Shown one piece after another: positions 1 through 11,531 of a stretch of 64,000 bases of DNA (position 1 is its first letter; each line of letters opens with the position of its first letter). The DNA is from Staphylotrichum longicolle (taxonomy: Eukaryota; Ascomycota; Sordariomycetes; Sordariales; Chaetomiaceae): NCBI GenBank assembly GCA_019096155.1, contig JAHCVI010000001.1, positions 15,029,243-15,093,242 on the forward strand. Reading direction: 5' to 3'. A program made the translations under genes and the position numbers. The notes under the pieces are model-generated. The model was not told the origin of the DNA, did not search any database, and worked only from the letters and a program-made list of their open reading frames with translations.

Positions 1-2
1 CA

Positions 3-110
3 ACAAGCGTTCCGGGCGCGTATGAGAGGCTGGGAATGACGGACAGCAGGTTTCGTGTGAGGGCGGAGACACTCGCAAAGTTTTGCATCCGGCGAATCGA
101 AGTCGTTTGA
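3..110 (+). CDS. C-terminal tail of an unidentified gene entering from the left (partial)
   Basis: A frame is open from the first bases to a TGA at 108-110 and gives a 35-residue, basic, normal-looking tail that includes RVRAETLAKFC and ends IRRIEVV. Nothing in it is diagnostic of a family. It may be the last exon of a gene lying left of the window, or it may be chance. Confidence 0.25.
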   Translation, partial: TSVPGAYERLGMTDSRFRVRAETLAKFCIRRIEVV

Positions 111-330
111 TGGATCATGTTGTTACAGACGACCCTCGCTTACAGCAAAGTGGACGCCTACACGCCGATGACGACTCCGGGATAAAACATGCGCGTGATT
201 TAGCTCTCGATATTGGATACATATCAGCCGAATGAACAGTGCTAGAATGTAATCTATACATGCCACCTTCGACGCCCGCCACTCTCTCCCTGACACCCGG
301 GCCTCGCTCCACCTCTTTCAACCATCCCAA

Positions 331-1501
331 TCACCGTGCCAGCCGACGCCACACCCTGGGGATAAAGACCTCGTCATCCGCCCAGTCCTCATCCCCGTCC
401 TCGCGCGTCCACCACGGAACCGGGATGCTCGCCTCAACCTCGTAGGCCCTCTCCCACGCAGCCCGGGCCTCCGCTCTCTCCGCCGCCCGCGCAGCAGCCA
501 TCTCGGCCCTCTACGTCGCCTCGGCCATCTCCGCGTCCCAGTGCAGGAGGACTGCCCCTCTGGCTGCCCGCACGTGCCACGTCTCCACCAACTTCTCGGC
601 CAAGTCCTCGGTCCGCTCGTCGGGCACCCCGGCGGCCCGCCAGACGGGGGTGCGGAAGGCAGCGCGGGTTTGGGCCGGATCCAAGTCCTCTGGTGTCGTC
701 GGGGGGGTGCTGGGGGGAGAGGAAAGACCGACCGCGGGAGAACCGGTTGGGGAGGGGGAAGGGACCAAGGAAGGAGAAGAGGCGGACGAAGACGCCGGCG
801 CCGGGTTGGTGGAGGGGCCGCCGGTCGCCGTGGTCGTGCTGGCGGAGGCGAGGGCGGCCTGGCGGTGGACCTGGGCGAGGAAGAGTCCGCAGGTCTCGGC
901 TGCCGAGTCCGTTCTGGAGCCGTTGGCGGTCGCGAAGGAGCGCGTGGTGGTGATCCCGGTGGTGGGCTGAGCGGCTGGACCGAGAGCGCGAGCAGGAGCA
1001 GCCGTCGCGCGGACGACCTTGTTCTTGCGGGCGGACGCCCAGACCTGCGCGAGGAATCCGCTGCGGATTTGGCTGGCCGCTTCGGAAACCTGCTGCTGGG
1101 AGGGACGCACAAAGTCTGGGACGCCCACAGTCTGGGACGCTCACCGCTGGCGCCTGCTCCTGCGGCTGCTGCCCGGCCAGCCACCGCTCAATTTCCCCAA
1201 AGTCCGAGACGGGCGCAAAAGTCGACTGGTGCTGCTGACGCAGCGGCGAGCGGGAGAATTCCTCCTCGGGATCGAAAGAGGCATCCCCCGAAGACGTGAC
1301 CTCCCCCCCGGCACTGCTCTATTCCTCCTCGGCGCTCCCAATGGCGGCGGGAAAGTCACCCACGGGTCTTCCCCACACGCAGCGCTGCAGAGACGACTGC
1401 AGGTGGCTGAGGAACCAGTCGAACTCGGTAATTGCTGCCTCTCGAGCAGCGGACCCAGGGGCAAAGGAGAAGGCCGAACCGGAGCCGGTGTTGGTCGCCA
1501 T
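331..1501 (-). CDS. Low-complexity hypothetical protein, frame interrupted by two TAG codons
   Basis: Family not recognised. The frame starts with ATG at 1501-1499 (MATNTGSGSAFSFAPG...), passes a Pro/Ser/Thr/Ala-rich middle part and ends in an Ala/Glu-rich helix plus an acidic Trp-rich tail before a TGA at 331-333. Three discontinuities occur. A TAG at 1319-1321 could be a CAG-to-TAG change, or could be spliced out by a 45-nt GTGGGT...TAG intron. A frame change near 1143-1095 is solved exactly by a 49-nt GTGAGC...CAG intron with phase 0 on both sides. A second TAG at 511-513 lies inside what reads as one continuous Ala/Glu-rich helix (AEMAEAT then RAEMAAARAAERAE), and could be the true end, a CAG-to-TAG change or the end of a 63-nt intron. 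The gene is therefore either a spliced orphan gene or a decaying copy. Strong proline and serine bias gives long shadow frames on both strands. Confidence 0.45.
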
Positions 1502-2613
1502 TTTGATGGGCGACGAGGGCGACGACGTGGAAGGGCTCTGAAGTTTTGATGCCCTTTAATGAATCTGATATCAACGTTGTCAGCACTTGTCCATGATGCA
1601 GATGTGGCAGCCGGCGATGCGCTGAGCAAAATCGGGGCAAAGGACAATGGAAAAGGGGGAGCGGAGGATCGAATGTCGATGTAAATGACAGAAGGGAAGA
1701 CGAGGCAAGCAAGGGGCGCGAATGGTGCAAAACAATGTGATGATGCCAACTTTGACATTGATGTAGCAGGCGACAATGCAGGAAATGACAGTTTGAGAAC
1801 AAGACATAAGAAAACAACATCAGAGGCAAGGAAGCGAAGCACGAGACCAAAGGGAGAGGAAGAAGTAAAATATTGAGGAAGATTGCCTTGACGGGCGACG
1901 CAGCAGAAGGGAGGGACAGCAAAGAGTAAAACAAAACCGTAAAGGGGGTAGCGGCAAGTGAGGATGCAGAGGGAATGACGACTGAGGGAGCAGAGAAGGC
2001 GCCAAGGAATCGACATGACAATGGAAAGGTAAACTTACAGATGAGTTCCAGTCGGAACAAGAGGTGGGAAACAGAGTGGTGTCGAAAGCTCAAGTAAGTG
2101 AGGATGATACTTGAAAGCACTCTATTGGATGATGGGAGAAGAGCTCGGCAGGAAGGTTGGGGGCACGATATATTTAACAGTTTACGACGACAATGCTACA
2201 AACCAAATCACAACGCGATTGTCAGGGCCTCTCTGGATCTGAACCTTAGATTCTCTGCAGCTCAAGGTTATGAAACATATGCATGCAAGATTTGTGTCTC
2301 TGCAGTGAGTTGCAGCTTTTGTCGTCATAGTTGGAGGGCACGCCACGAGATGGGAGAATCTGCCTCATGGGTCACATACGGTAATGTTATGAGAGCCACA
2401 TTTGGCTTGCCACAGAACAGGAAGACAACATTGAACGAAAATGAACTGTGACAGGAACTACCTCCCTTCTTCTCAACCCCACTCCACACGGCACTCCTGC
2501 GATAGATCACTATTGCCGCCTTCTTCCCTACATGTGCTCAAGCCGATATGATTTCCAAGTGACACCTCTTCAGTCTAACGCCACCCCAGCGGCCTCCCTC
2601 CCCCCTCACCCAC
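1502..2613. other. Intergenic, no gene supported
   Basis: Upstream of the minus-strand gene starting at 1501 and downstream of the GH81 gene. The long minus-strand frame covering 1141-2016 is a shadow that overlaps the better model. No repeat or RNA gene was seen. Confidence 0.5.
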
Positions 2614-5600
2614 CTACGCTGCGACAAACCGGAAGCCAGCAGCCACCGCCTCATTCGCGCCATTGTTGACAAGCGACCCGTCACCAGCAACAGTGACATA
2701 CAAACCGTTGCTGCCGGCCCTGATGGAGTAGACGTCCGCGGCGGCGCCCACCTTGCGACGGATTGTGAAGCGCTCCCACGTCGACGCCGTGGCGCGCGCG
2801 GCGGCGAGGGCGGCGCTGCCGGACTGGTCCGCCGTCACGTACTGACCCGTGCCGGCGAGCTGCAGCGTGCCGGCGTTGGGCACGTAGGCGCTGGTGAACG
2901 TGGCGGCCGCTGCGCCCGACGAGCCGGGGGTGGCGATCAGGTTTGGGGTGGCGCTTGAGGCGGTGACGAAGGCGCCTGACGAGGCGACCTGCAGTTTGAA
3001 GCTGCCGTATGGGTTCTGGGGGAAGTCGCTGCAGATGGGGGTGCCGCGAGGGTTCGGCCGCGTGCCGATGAAGTACATCTCGTTTGTAAAGGTGTTGCCC
3101 GAGCCTGGGTTTTACCTCGCGTTAGTCGAGTCGCCTACCAGCGCACTATGCTGTACATGCCGGAGCAGTAAAAAAGCACGCACCCCAGTCTGTGAGATTT
3201 GCGGCCCACGAAGCAGCGGCCTGCGGGTTGGAGTTGGCGTACGCGGCAATGATGACGCATTTCCTAGTCGCTGTTCAGCATAGAGAAGACAAGGTAAAAA
3301 GCAGAGAGTATTCAAGCCCTGGGGATCCTCACCATTCATCACCAATGGTCGGGTTGACAAGCTCGGGCATGGTGTACGACCATACATTCTCGACCCATTG
3401 TTTGTCATAGAGGACCTGAACATAAGGTTGTTAGCAACGTACACTCTCCTTCCCGAGTTCTATAATAGCAACGGTAGGTGTTGAATATGTCACGAAACAA
3501 CCAAGGAAGGGGAGGAGGGGTAGCACCTCGTTCACTGGGGTAACGGGTAAGATCTGAATAGCGGCAATCTGGCTCCTCTGGCTGCCCCAGAACAACCAGG
3601 CGCCGGACTGCCAGTCCTGGACATTGCCCATGGTAACCAAGCTGCGCACTTCGGGCTCCGGGTACGGATTGTCGCGATCGGTCTGGCCGGCCTGCGGGTA
3701 CAGGTGCCAGTAGACCTGCGCGGCCTGCTGCTCCGTGGCAATCAGGAGCTTGGCGTAGTTGACGTAGTCCTGCGACAGCGCGACCGACGCCCAGAGCAGG
3801 GCGCCGTAGTACCCGTTGACGGCCTCGCCGGTCGACTCCTGGTCCCGGCTGCCGGCGCCGTTGGCGATGCCCGACGCCCACGAGTGGCCCGCGAACCAGT
3901 CCCGGCAACGCGCGACGGGGAAGTAGGGATCCTGCGTTGATGGGTTGATGATGTCTCTGCGAGATGGTTAGCGTCGCACAATCGATCGATGCCCGCCAAT
4001 GTGAAGCAAGAAGAGGGGGTAGAAAGGGGCAATAAGGGGGGAATACCTTGCAAACCAGTTAATGTACTCCCTGTGCTGGTTCAGCCAGTTGGTATCAAAC
4101 TTGGCAATAACAGCGGCGACATTGAGAAAGTAGCCATAGTGGAAGTGATGGTCGTTGTAGTAGCCGTTTCCAAAGTCGACCCATGCATTGTTGGCACCAG
4201 CTTTGCTAATGACACCGCCCCACGCCGTCTCGTACGCGGGAAGTGTCGACGAGGCGGAGTCAAACCAGTGCTGGAAGGAGGCCTTAAGATAGTTGATGAC
4301 CGGCGTGACGAGATCGGGCCGCCCGAGATTGTCTCTGGGTTGCGGTAGGCGCACCACATCAGCATTTTGTTTCACCTTATCCTCCCTACCTTACCTAAGG
4401 CAGCTAGTGGACTGAGAGTAACAAGTCAGAAGGAGAAAGTGGTTATCTTACGCGATAAGCGCCAGCCGTGACTGGGCGGCGAGCTTGCCTCCCCAGTAAT
4501 AGAAGTCGCCGGGCACGGGGGCCTGGGAACTGTTGAGCTGGCCCACCTCGTACTCAAGGCCAAGGAGGACGGTGTCGGAGCATGAAGAGTCGAGGGCCCG
4601 CGGCGCGTTCCACGAGATGGACGTGAGCTGGTAGAGCATTTTCCAGGTGTTGCCAATCGCGGGATACATCCATCCCTAGATATTCGTCGACGATGTCAGC
4701 TACAACAAAACTCCGTCCAAGAAGAGATGGAGAGAGAAACGGACCTTGGTCGTCAGATAGCCCAGTGCCGTCGTCGCGGGAAAGTTCGGATTCTGCATGG
4801 TAAGCCGGTGGTGCGGCCACGTGAGCATGAGGAGCTGGCTCCCGTCGCCGACCGTGTTCCAGTTGAAGAAGAGGGTGCCGGTAGTGTCGGTAAACGAGTA
4901 GTCGTGCCCAACCGACGTGGGGTAAACCTGGTAGTGCTGGTCTAGGAGAGCCTGGTGGCTCGCTTGGGCGAGCATTACGAGTCGGAGGACCCCAGTGAAC
5001 TGAGTCCCGGCACTGATGGTGCCAGAGTTGGGGGAGATCGACGTGGCTGTAAGTGTGATAGATGCGAGAGCGTAGATACGATAGGTCGTCCCAGCCGTGT
5101 CGACAACAGTGAACTGCGTACCCGTCGCGCTCGCTGCATGTCACTTGTAAGCATTTGCCAGGGACAACAGGCCTCACGTAGGGTAAGCACAGGCGGGGCG
5201 GGTGTAGGATATAAGAGAGATGCGAAAAGAAAACCTACAGGTTTCACCGACAGCTATCGTTCGACCGTTGAACATCTTAATTCCACCGTGCATAGACTTC
5301 AACAGCGGCGTGGCTTGGCTATACTGGAACGTCATATATGGTGACCCTGGGACAAGGTAGGCCGTCATAGAAGCACTGCCTTGGAAATACTGAATGGTGA
5401 CGCTTTGCGTGTCAAACGAAGTCGCTTTGTGGTTGGCAAATGTTCCCGAGTGCTCGGTAAAGGACGCAAGCCAGTCAATCTGCGTCGGCTGCTTGATCGA
5501 GGTCCCGTCCCACTGCCTGTTGGTGCTGATGCCAAACTGGACGCCGTAACCGTCGAGAGCTGACTCGTACGGGAACGGACCCGCGGCCGTGCCAGTTCCA

Positions 5601-5916
5601 GGGGGGGCCGCAAAAGGGGCCCACCACGAGTTGGTTGGGAACTACACCAGTAGTTTCAGCCAACGTCCTGAGCAACGGAAAGATCACAGGTTTCACATAC
5701 CGGAGGTTTGAGCCCTGCAAAGAACGAGCTCACGGGCGGAGAATCACAGGCGATTTGACCACCCGCAATGCCCGCGGCAGAGCCGGTCGAGATCGGACCA
5801 AAGACGCCGCGCTCGACGAAGGAGTGAAACGAGACATGGCTGGAGGCACTGCCGCTCGGTAGAGAACCAGAGGTAGCCACCGAGGAGAGCAGGAGGAGAA
5901 CAAGAGAGCCAAACAT
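2614..5916 (-). CDS. Secreted GH81 endo-1,3-beta-glucanase with C-terminal fascin-like domain
   Basis: Hydrolyses internal beta-1,3-glucan bonds, as in fungal cell wall, callose or laminarin, outside the cell. The start at 5916 opens a signal peptide (MFGSLVLLLLSSVATSG). Nine exons were read: 5916-5701, 5641-5239, 5133-4745, 4675-4452, 4334-4047, 3956-3527, 3415-3333, 3263-3184 and 3104-2614. They sum to 868 codons in one frame, and all eight introns are GT-AG (59-117 nt). GH81 signatures are PTNSWWAPF near residue 73, DFGNGYYNDHHFHYGYF, and the catalytic segment SRDQESTGEAVNGYYG. After the GH81 core ends near NPRGTPICSDF, about 125 residues form a beta-trefoil/fascin-type unit (FKLQVASSGAFVTA, then GQYVTADQSG and WERFTI), probably glucan-binding. 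The family is well established; the role of the extra domain is inferred. The length (867) exceeds a plain GH81 by about this domain. Confidence 0.93.
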
Positions 5917-8314
5917 GGTGATGAGAAACCTACGGCCACGCACCAAAGACACGAACCAAGCCGCTGTACAGACCGGGGACACCAGGCGGCGATGGTTACG
6001 ATCTATATGAGAGCACATGGCCCTTTATGAACAGTTGAGCATGCTGTCCCTCTCGACGTGATATCCTTACCAACGGCAAACTTCAGACAGGATGTCACGC
6101 CCACCATCTCGGCCTCATGCCAGCTTCTCCGCTGGTCCCACGTCCCTCGCAATCAAGGATGAAAGTTCCTGGGGCATCACAACAAACCTGGAAAGTTCTA
6201 CACTCCGCTCCTACACTACCTTCCTGCTTTCCGATATTCCGCGACGACTGGATTGTTTCTACTCCATCTGGCACCAGGAGCTTCAGTAATCTGATATCTG
6301 GAGGGATGCGAAAGACGAGCCCAATGCTACAATACTGCCTAGTTTAATCGGGCCGAACCCCAAGAGTAGCGCGCAGAGTTTGGACGTGCGGGGTGCTCAG
6401 TCGTTCCTTGGCCCTGGCATAAGGGCCAGTGTTTGAGGTAGTGTGGGGAGTAAACTCGTCAGGTGTAAGCAGGGTATGTCACGGCCAACTTAATGCTGCC
6501 CCCCATGTAAGAGGAGAAGAGTACTGGGGCAGCAGGCCACACCAACTCTACAGATCCCCACACTAGATAGGTACCTTACCTGAGGTAGGTAGCCACATCC
6601 AGATATGGGGAAATGCAGGTGTTGACACAAGGTGACATGCGGGGACCCCAGACGTTTGCGGGGACCCCAGACGTATGCGGAGTCCCCAGAAGCACAAATC
6701 CGGAAGATGTTGCTAAACCCAGTTACGTGCCTGGGCTGTACCCTCCTCTCCGGCCTCCGCCGGGATTTTAAAGCCATGTTGCTCCAGCGAAAGGACCGAT
6801 TGATGTGGAGCACGACCTACCATTCATGATCCGACGATGTCCGGACCGATGATCATGAGACGGGTAAGCAGTCAAGGTTGCCCTGAAGGCCTTACAACAA
6901 GAGTCCGATCTTCTTAGGCACCAGACATCATGTTCCATCAACCTCAGTATAGGCCAAGATAGGAGTCTCACCTCCTTCACATGTCTTGTGGTGATGTCGA
7001 TCCTGCAGTGCGCTGTTAGAATTGCAGCAAGAGTGACCAAGGTACCTAGGTAAGTTTCCTTTCCACTCGTGCTATGTAGAGTGTTATTATATCAAAGGAA
7101 AAATCACTTAAGCCTGGAGACACACTAAACGATCAAGCCAGTCGGTATGCCACTGCAATACCTTGGTTCACCCGAGCGGAATGCATCGCGTCTTGTGCTT
7201 GCTACGCCATGGAGCTCAGACTTGGTATCCTCGGAGTAAACGCTAAGCACGGCGGCAAAAGGACAAGGAAGTCCCGGCCATTTGCCTGTTCCCACCAATG
7301 CCCGGCTTTTAGTGCTGCCCATACTCTCACGTTCGCAAAGAACGGTGAGATCCTGCCTGGGAGCTTCGCCTTCCGCCAGCAGGTTGTTGGGCTGCTTCTC
7401 ACCAAATTCATTGTTGAACGTGTCAATGGATATGCCGCTGCCAGTGTACGCCATAAAGCCTTATGTCCGGCAACGCAAAGGCATGGATAAGTTCCCTTTC
7501 AAAACGTCCTAGATTTCTAGACATCCAAATCCGTCCATCTCCGTCCGAGCATCCTCCGTATTGGACCTAGCCTTTGTGACGGCTCTGACATGAGGAGACA
7601 CCCCCAACGCTCGACAGCCTGTCTAAACACACGAAGACCCCGAGAACAATCCTGTCGTGCCCTATGACGGAGTTCCAGGAGGACTAGGGTTATGTCTGCC
7701 TGCGTGGGATGGTACTGCTCCAGTCGCCGCTTGTCTCTTGTTTCGTCAATGCGTTCAGGGCATCCTAACGACGCGCCGTATAAACAATATCTCAGCGCCA
7801 ACGCCTCTTCCTTTAGCAGTGTAACATGCAGATCCTGCGCCAGCTGATCTGCAGAGGCGGCAACAACGCAACTACTCGAGTGTAATAGCATACTTGTTGA
7901 GCGCCAGAACGCGAGAAACAACCCCCATGCGTGGCGAACCCTACATCAATAGTAGAAGTAAAAGGAAAGAAACTGAAAAAAGAGTTAAACGGGTATGCCC
8001 CCTGAGATTACTACGAAGCTGTCGAAAAGTTTCACTTTATCCGGAATCCGGTGAGACCCGACTCAGGCCAAGCGAAAAGACGCAACCGCGTATTATGCTG
8101 AGCTAGCCAGTCGCTTAGATGTATTCTCCCGAAGATGTATAGTAGCAATGTCACCTTTTGTGGCGTTTCCGTGCACTTCTCGTTACGTGTCTACATCTTT
8201 CTGTAACGTTGCTGGTGGCTAAACGGGAGAGATAAGAAGACGTGTGAGACCGCGGAACCATGCTCCGGAGGTTATTTGGATCACAAGGTCCTCAAAATTT
8301 CAGTTTCAACCTCA
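5917..8314. other. Intergenic, 2.4 kb, no gene supported
   Basis: Holds a short near-tandem repeat at 6635-6690 and a GGTACCTTACC...GGTAGGT motif near 6570-6590. Two minus-strand frames, 7125-7454 and 7517-7921, have protein-like stretches (GISIDTFNNEFGEKQ; RIDETRDKRRLEQYHP) but no recognisable family and no verified splice linking them. They may be relics. Confidence 0.45.
6635..6690. repeat. Short near-tandem repeat, unit about 20 bp
   Basis: The unit GCGGGGACCCCAGACGTNTG occurs about two and a half times in a row (ggggaccccagacgtttg, ggggaccccagacgtatg, then a truncated ggagtcccc). No coding context. Confidence 0.6.
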
Positions 8315-8828
8315 ATGTATATCTCAACCGTTCTTGCTACCTTGGCCGGCGTCTCGGTGGCGTCCGCGGCCGTTGATCTCGGGTATTGGGATGTCAATAT
8401 CACAGACGCGCGCGGTGCCCAGGGCGACCAGGCCCGATTCACATCAGCCATCCACTCGAGCAACCCTGGGAGGATCATTATCGACGAATATCGATTCTCG
8501 GGCAACACAACCACCTTCCACAATGATCGCACTTTCACCATCGACATCAGGGGTATCTGCGGAATCGGTCCCTCGAGTAAGACTCCTTGCTTCATAAGCG
8601 TCCCAACCACGGGCGTCTAGCTAACACGCGCCGCCAGTCGTGACCCTCAAGCAGAGAGTGGACATTGGCTCGCAAGACTATTGGCTTGTCGGGTCCGCTA
8701 ACGTGACCTTCAAGGTCAATCAAGTGACGGGGCGCGGAGGATCGGCGTCTTTCCGTGTGAATGCGAGGCTCGATGACACCGCAGTAGATGTTTGCGGTCG
8801 GCCACTGAACCATGAATCAGCTAGGTAG
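8315..8828 (+). CDS. Small secreted hypothetical protein
   Basis: Two exons, 8315-8576 and 8638-8828, flank a 61-nt GTAAGA...CAG intron and give exactly 150 residues. The ATG at 8315 was chosen because it opens a signal peptide (MYISTVLATLAGVSVASAA); the frame upstream of it has only a TTG start. The mature part has two Cys (in GICGIG and DVCGRP) and several N-glycosylation sequons (NIT, NTT, NVT). The family was not recognised. A polyadenylation-like AATAAA lies just after the stop. It could be a secreted effector-like or wall protein; this is inference from size and signal only. Confidence 0.7.
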
Positions 8829-10131
8829 ATAAATGCTCAATAAACCGCCCAATATGGCACATTGGCTGTAGAACTTAATTATATTATCTGTCTATAAGGT
8901 ACGTATGCCAAGCAGAAGCTCTCTTGTTTCCTTGTGTCTTCAACTTCAATTCCACTAAAGCGTCTGGAATCTTTACCAATTCTTATCGTCTCACAGACGG
9001 TACGTACCGTTTCCCGTGGCCGCCTCCGGCACGTGGACCCGATGGTAGCACAGCACCGACAAATCGTTGGCCGCGAGCAGCTTGAAGCGGCCGTAGACGA
9101 TGGCGTTGACGTAACTCTTTGCGTAGCCGCAGGAGTTAGCGCCAACGAGCTGGAGTTCTCTGGGCCATCTTCCGCCTCCCAAACCTGAGGTTGTATCTTT
9201 ACCAAGCTGTATGTGCTGTTCTGCCGTGGCATAGGCGCGAGGCTTCAGGACACTTGGGTTGATGTCTTTGTCTTCTGCATGACACAATCTGCGACTTGGA
9301 ACATGCACGACGTCCCGGGGCATTTCTGTATCAAGGCGTCCTCTCATTTTTCTTTTCGACTCTCTTGGCGTTACTTGATCAACTCTGGAAAACCCTTTGC
9401 TCGCGGGCGCTCCTGCGCTTTGGCGAGAGGTCGGAGTGGCATTTGACATGGCCTGAGGACTGGGCCTTTTCGGCGCAACTCGGGTGGGAATCTCGAAAGA
9501 AGGCAAGTGGCTGTTACGCTTGTCCCTAGCGTCTCAGGAGACACAATACTTCGGAATCCCAGCGGCCGGGAATGGTCCAAAATGTCCTTGCAATGCCGTG
9601 GCCACGGTGATGTCCTTGCTGTGTCTTTGATCCAGTCCCGCTGAGGAAATTAAGGTTGCCTATCTCGACGTTGGCGGCTATGGTGGCGTTCGGCGAGACG
9701 TCAGCTTCAGGCCATTTCGGGCCAAACGCGAGGTCCTGCCTCACCCACCCCTTTTGGGCAATGTGGAGGGACAAAGACCTGCAGCACCCGCAGACAGACA
9801 GATACGGCAGACAACCAATTCGGCATCCTGCCGGAGCACGTGGAGATCAAGAACGGAAGGCATCGGATTATAAAATTCGGATTATTTACGTTGCATGGTG
9901 ACTGGGGGCTTTCCACGGGTGCCAAGGGTGCAGCGGGGGACGGGCAAATGGCACTCTTGCGTGCATGGCTCCGTCTCACCGGCCAGTTCCAACCGGGGAG
10001 CTGGGATCAAGGCTCGCGCGGCTTCCCCGCCAACCAGGATAAAAGTATCTTAGGTAAAAAGCGAATCCGAAATCCCGCCCTCTTCATCGCCACCCACATC
10101 GAAGTTGCTAGATGGAGGTGGTCTCGTCTCG
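8829..10131. other. Intergenic with one undecided minus-strand frame (8991-9506)
   Basis: The minus frame 9506-8991 is open for 171 codons and reads most like protein in its last 60 residues (RELQLVGANSCGYAK, YGRFKLLAANDL). A GTACGT donor just before its stop could splice to a CCAG acceptor about 50 nt on and keep the frame open to a TAA near 8882. No family was recognised, so it is not called as a gene. The rest shows nothing. Confidence 0.35.
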
Positions 10132-10680
10132 TTACAATTCATCAACTGGGCTTAGCCGGCAGCCGTCCACGAGCATGGTTTCCCGGACTCCGGGCCCAGA
10201 GCTGGGGATGAGTGTGACGAGCTGCTCAAAGTTGACTCGACGATGTGAAACTTTACGAGTGCCATCCCGCGCAAGGATGCGTAGGCTAAAACTGGACGTG
10301 CGCGTGGCAGCCACCACCAAGTCATCATTCAGGGGTCTGCTCAGGGGCTTTGGGGGGTTCATTTCCATAAGCAATGCATCTGGCGAGATGCCAGTCCAGA
10401 TTAAGTCGCTCGCCCTGGCAGGGTTACCACAGAAGGAGGTGTCTCCGGCATCGTACCCCGGTTGGTTGTTGGCTGTTGGTGAGCAGGCGAGGCAGGGTTG
10501 GTTGATGGAAGACGACGATGTAACCAGACCCCAGGCAAGCCACGTTGGTGCATACGCGTGCCGCTGAGCCGACGAGTTTTGCCACTGATAGGAAATCGAG
10601 CCACGATTTTCTTCATGTCGAAGAAAAGGGGTATCCGAGATAGTGTTCTCGCCAACGGCGGATGAATCCTCCCGATCCGT
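10132..10680 (-). CDS. Candidate terminal exon of an unrecognised gene (183-codon start-less open frame)
   Basis: On the minus strand a frame is open from just after a TAA at 10683-10681 to a TAA at 10132-10134. It has no ATG, GTG or TTG start in its first 100 codons, so it would have to be a downstream exon. The translation is compositionally ordinary (ENTISDTPFLRHEENRGSIS, later PLNDDLVVAATRTSSFSLRI and EQLVTLIPSSGPGVRE) and not repetitive. No domain was recognised, and no convincing upstream exon was found in 10681-11500. It could be a chance open frame in GC-rich DNA. Confidence 0.3.
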   Translation of the reverse strand, partial: TDREDSSAVGENTISDTPFLRHEENRGSISYQWQNSSAQRHAYAPTWLAWGLVTSSSSINQPCLACSPTANNQPGYDAGDTSFCGNPARASDLIWTGISPDALLMEMNPPKPLSRPLNDDLVVAATRTSSFSLRILARDGTRKVSHRRVNFEQLVTLIPSSGPGVRETMLVDGCRLSPVDEL

Positions 10681-10683
10681 TTA

Positions 10684-11531
10684 GGCCACTCGAGATGACT
10701 TTTTTCCCAGATTCCTCAGCCAGAGCACCAATCCAAAACTCCGCAGGCTGGCCCCGCTGTGCCTTTGCATGTCTTTTTGTTTCGTGTTTCCTCCGTCAGA
10801 CTCGAAATCCCCGCCAGCCAACTCGCAACCTCAAGTTTGGGTGACGGCCCCCGGGTCGTTTTGGGTGTGGACTCATCTCACCTTCATGCCCCTGTCAGCG
10901 GGTCATTTTGTCCATCTCCAGCTTTGGCGATTGGTCCGGGGGACGGGGGCGTTGGATCGCGGACCACAACCATTCCCGAATTGGAGCCCAAGACAACGCG
11001 ATGGATGCTGTTTAAAAATTCCTTCTTTTTACCTGCTCCTTCAGGGCGCATTCTCGAACAACCGTCCGGCCCGTGTCCCTCTCGCGCACCAGGAGTCGCG
11101 AAGCGCGGTGCACCAATTGCCATCCTCCCGTCTCCCCTCAAAGCCCCCAAACGCCGCATGGACTGTACCTGGGGTCTGGCACCAGCGTTATGGAACAGGA
11201 TGTCCGTTACCTATATAAATACACTTAGCTTTGCACTAAGCCTCCCCGCACGGCACTCCCGCCGAGCCCCGCGGTGGGCCTAGTCTCTTTTGACCGTTCG
11301 TTACCACAGCACTTGTTCCCTGCCAGTGGGGGTCGATAGCTCCGCTGTGGGCTTGGCCGCTAACGTTAACTTCCCGTGTGCAGTTAGTCCTCCATCCATG
11401 GACTCAACCCTGGACGGACACCACCCTCGTCTCGGGTTGGTTCCCACGCCGGCCCAGGCGTATATGATGCACCAACCGGCCGCGTGTTTCTGTCTTCGTC
11501 AACCCGCGCTTCATCCACGACAACGACCACG
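10684..11531. other. Intergenic / tyrosinase promoter region
   Basis: Lies between the candidate exon and the tyrosinase start. A TATATAAAT element sits near 11212-11220, about 310 bp before the ATG. The overlapping plus frames (10759-11283 and others) look non-coding. Nothing else was seen. Confidence 0.4.

Noticed and set aside
1095..1143. A 16-bp near-duplication (cgtcccagact twice) as the cause of a frameshift in the first gene
   Set aside because: A 49-nt GTGAGC...CAG intron covers both copies and joins the frames in phase 0, so no lesion has to be assumed.
318..1299. Several 200-290 codon frames on both strands over the first gene
   Set aside because: Arg/Pro- or Gly-rich shadows of a GC-rich low-complexity coding frame; only the minus frame starting at 1501 has ordinary composition and consistent splice options.
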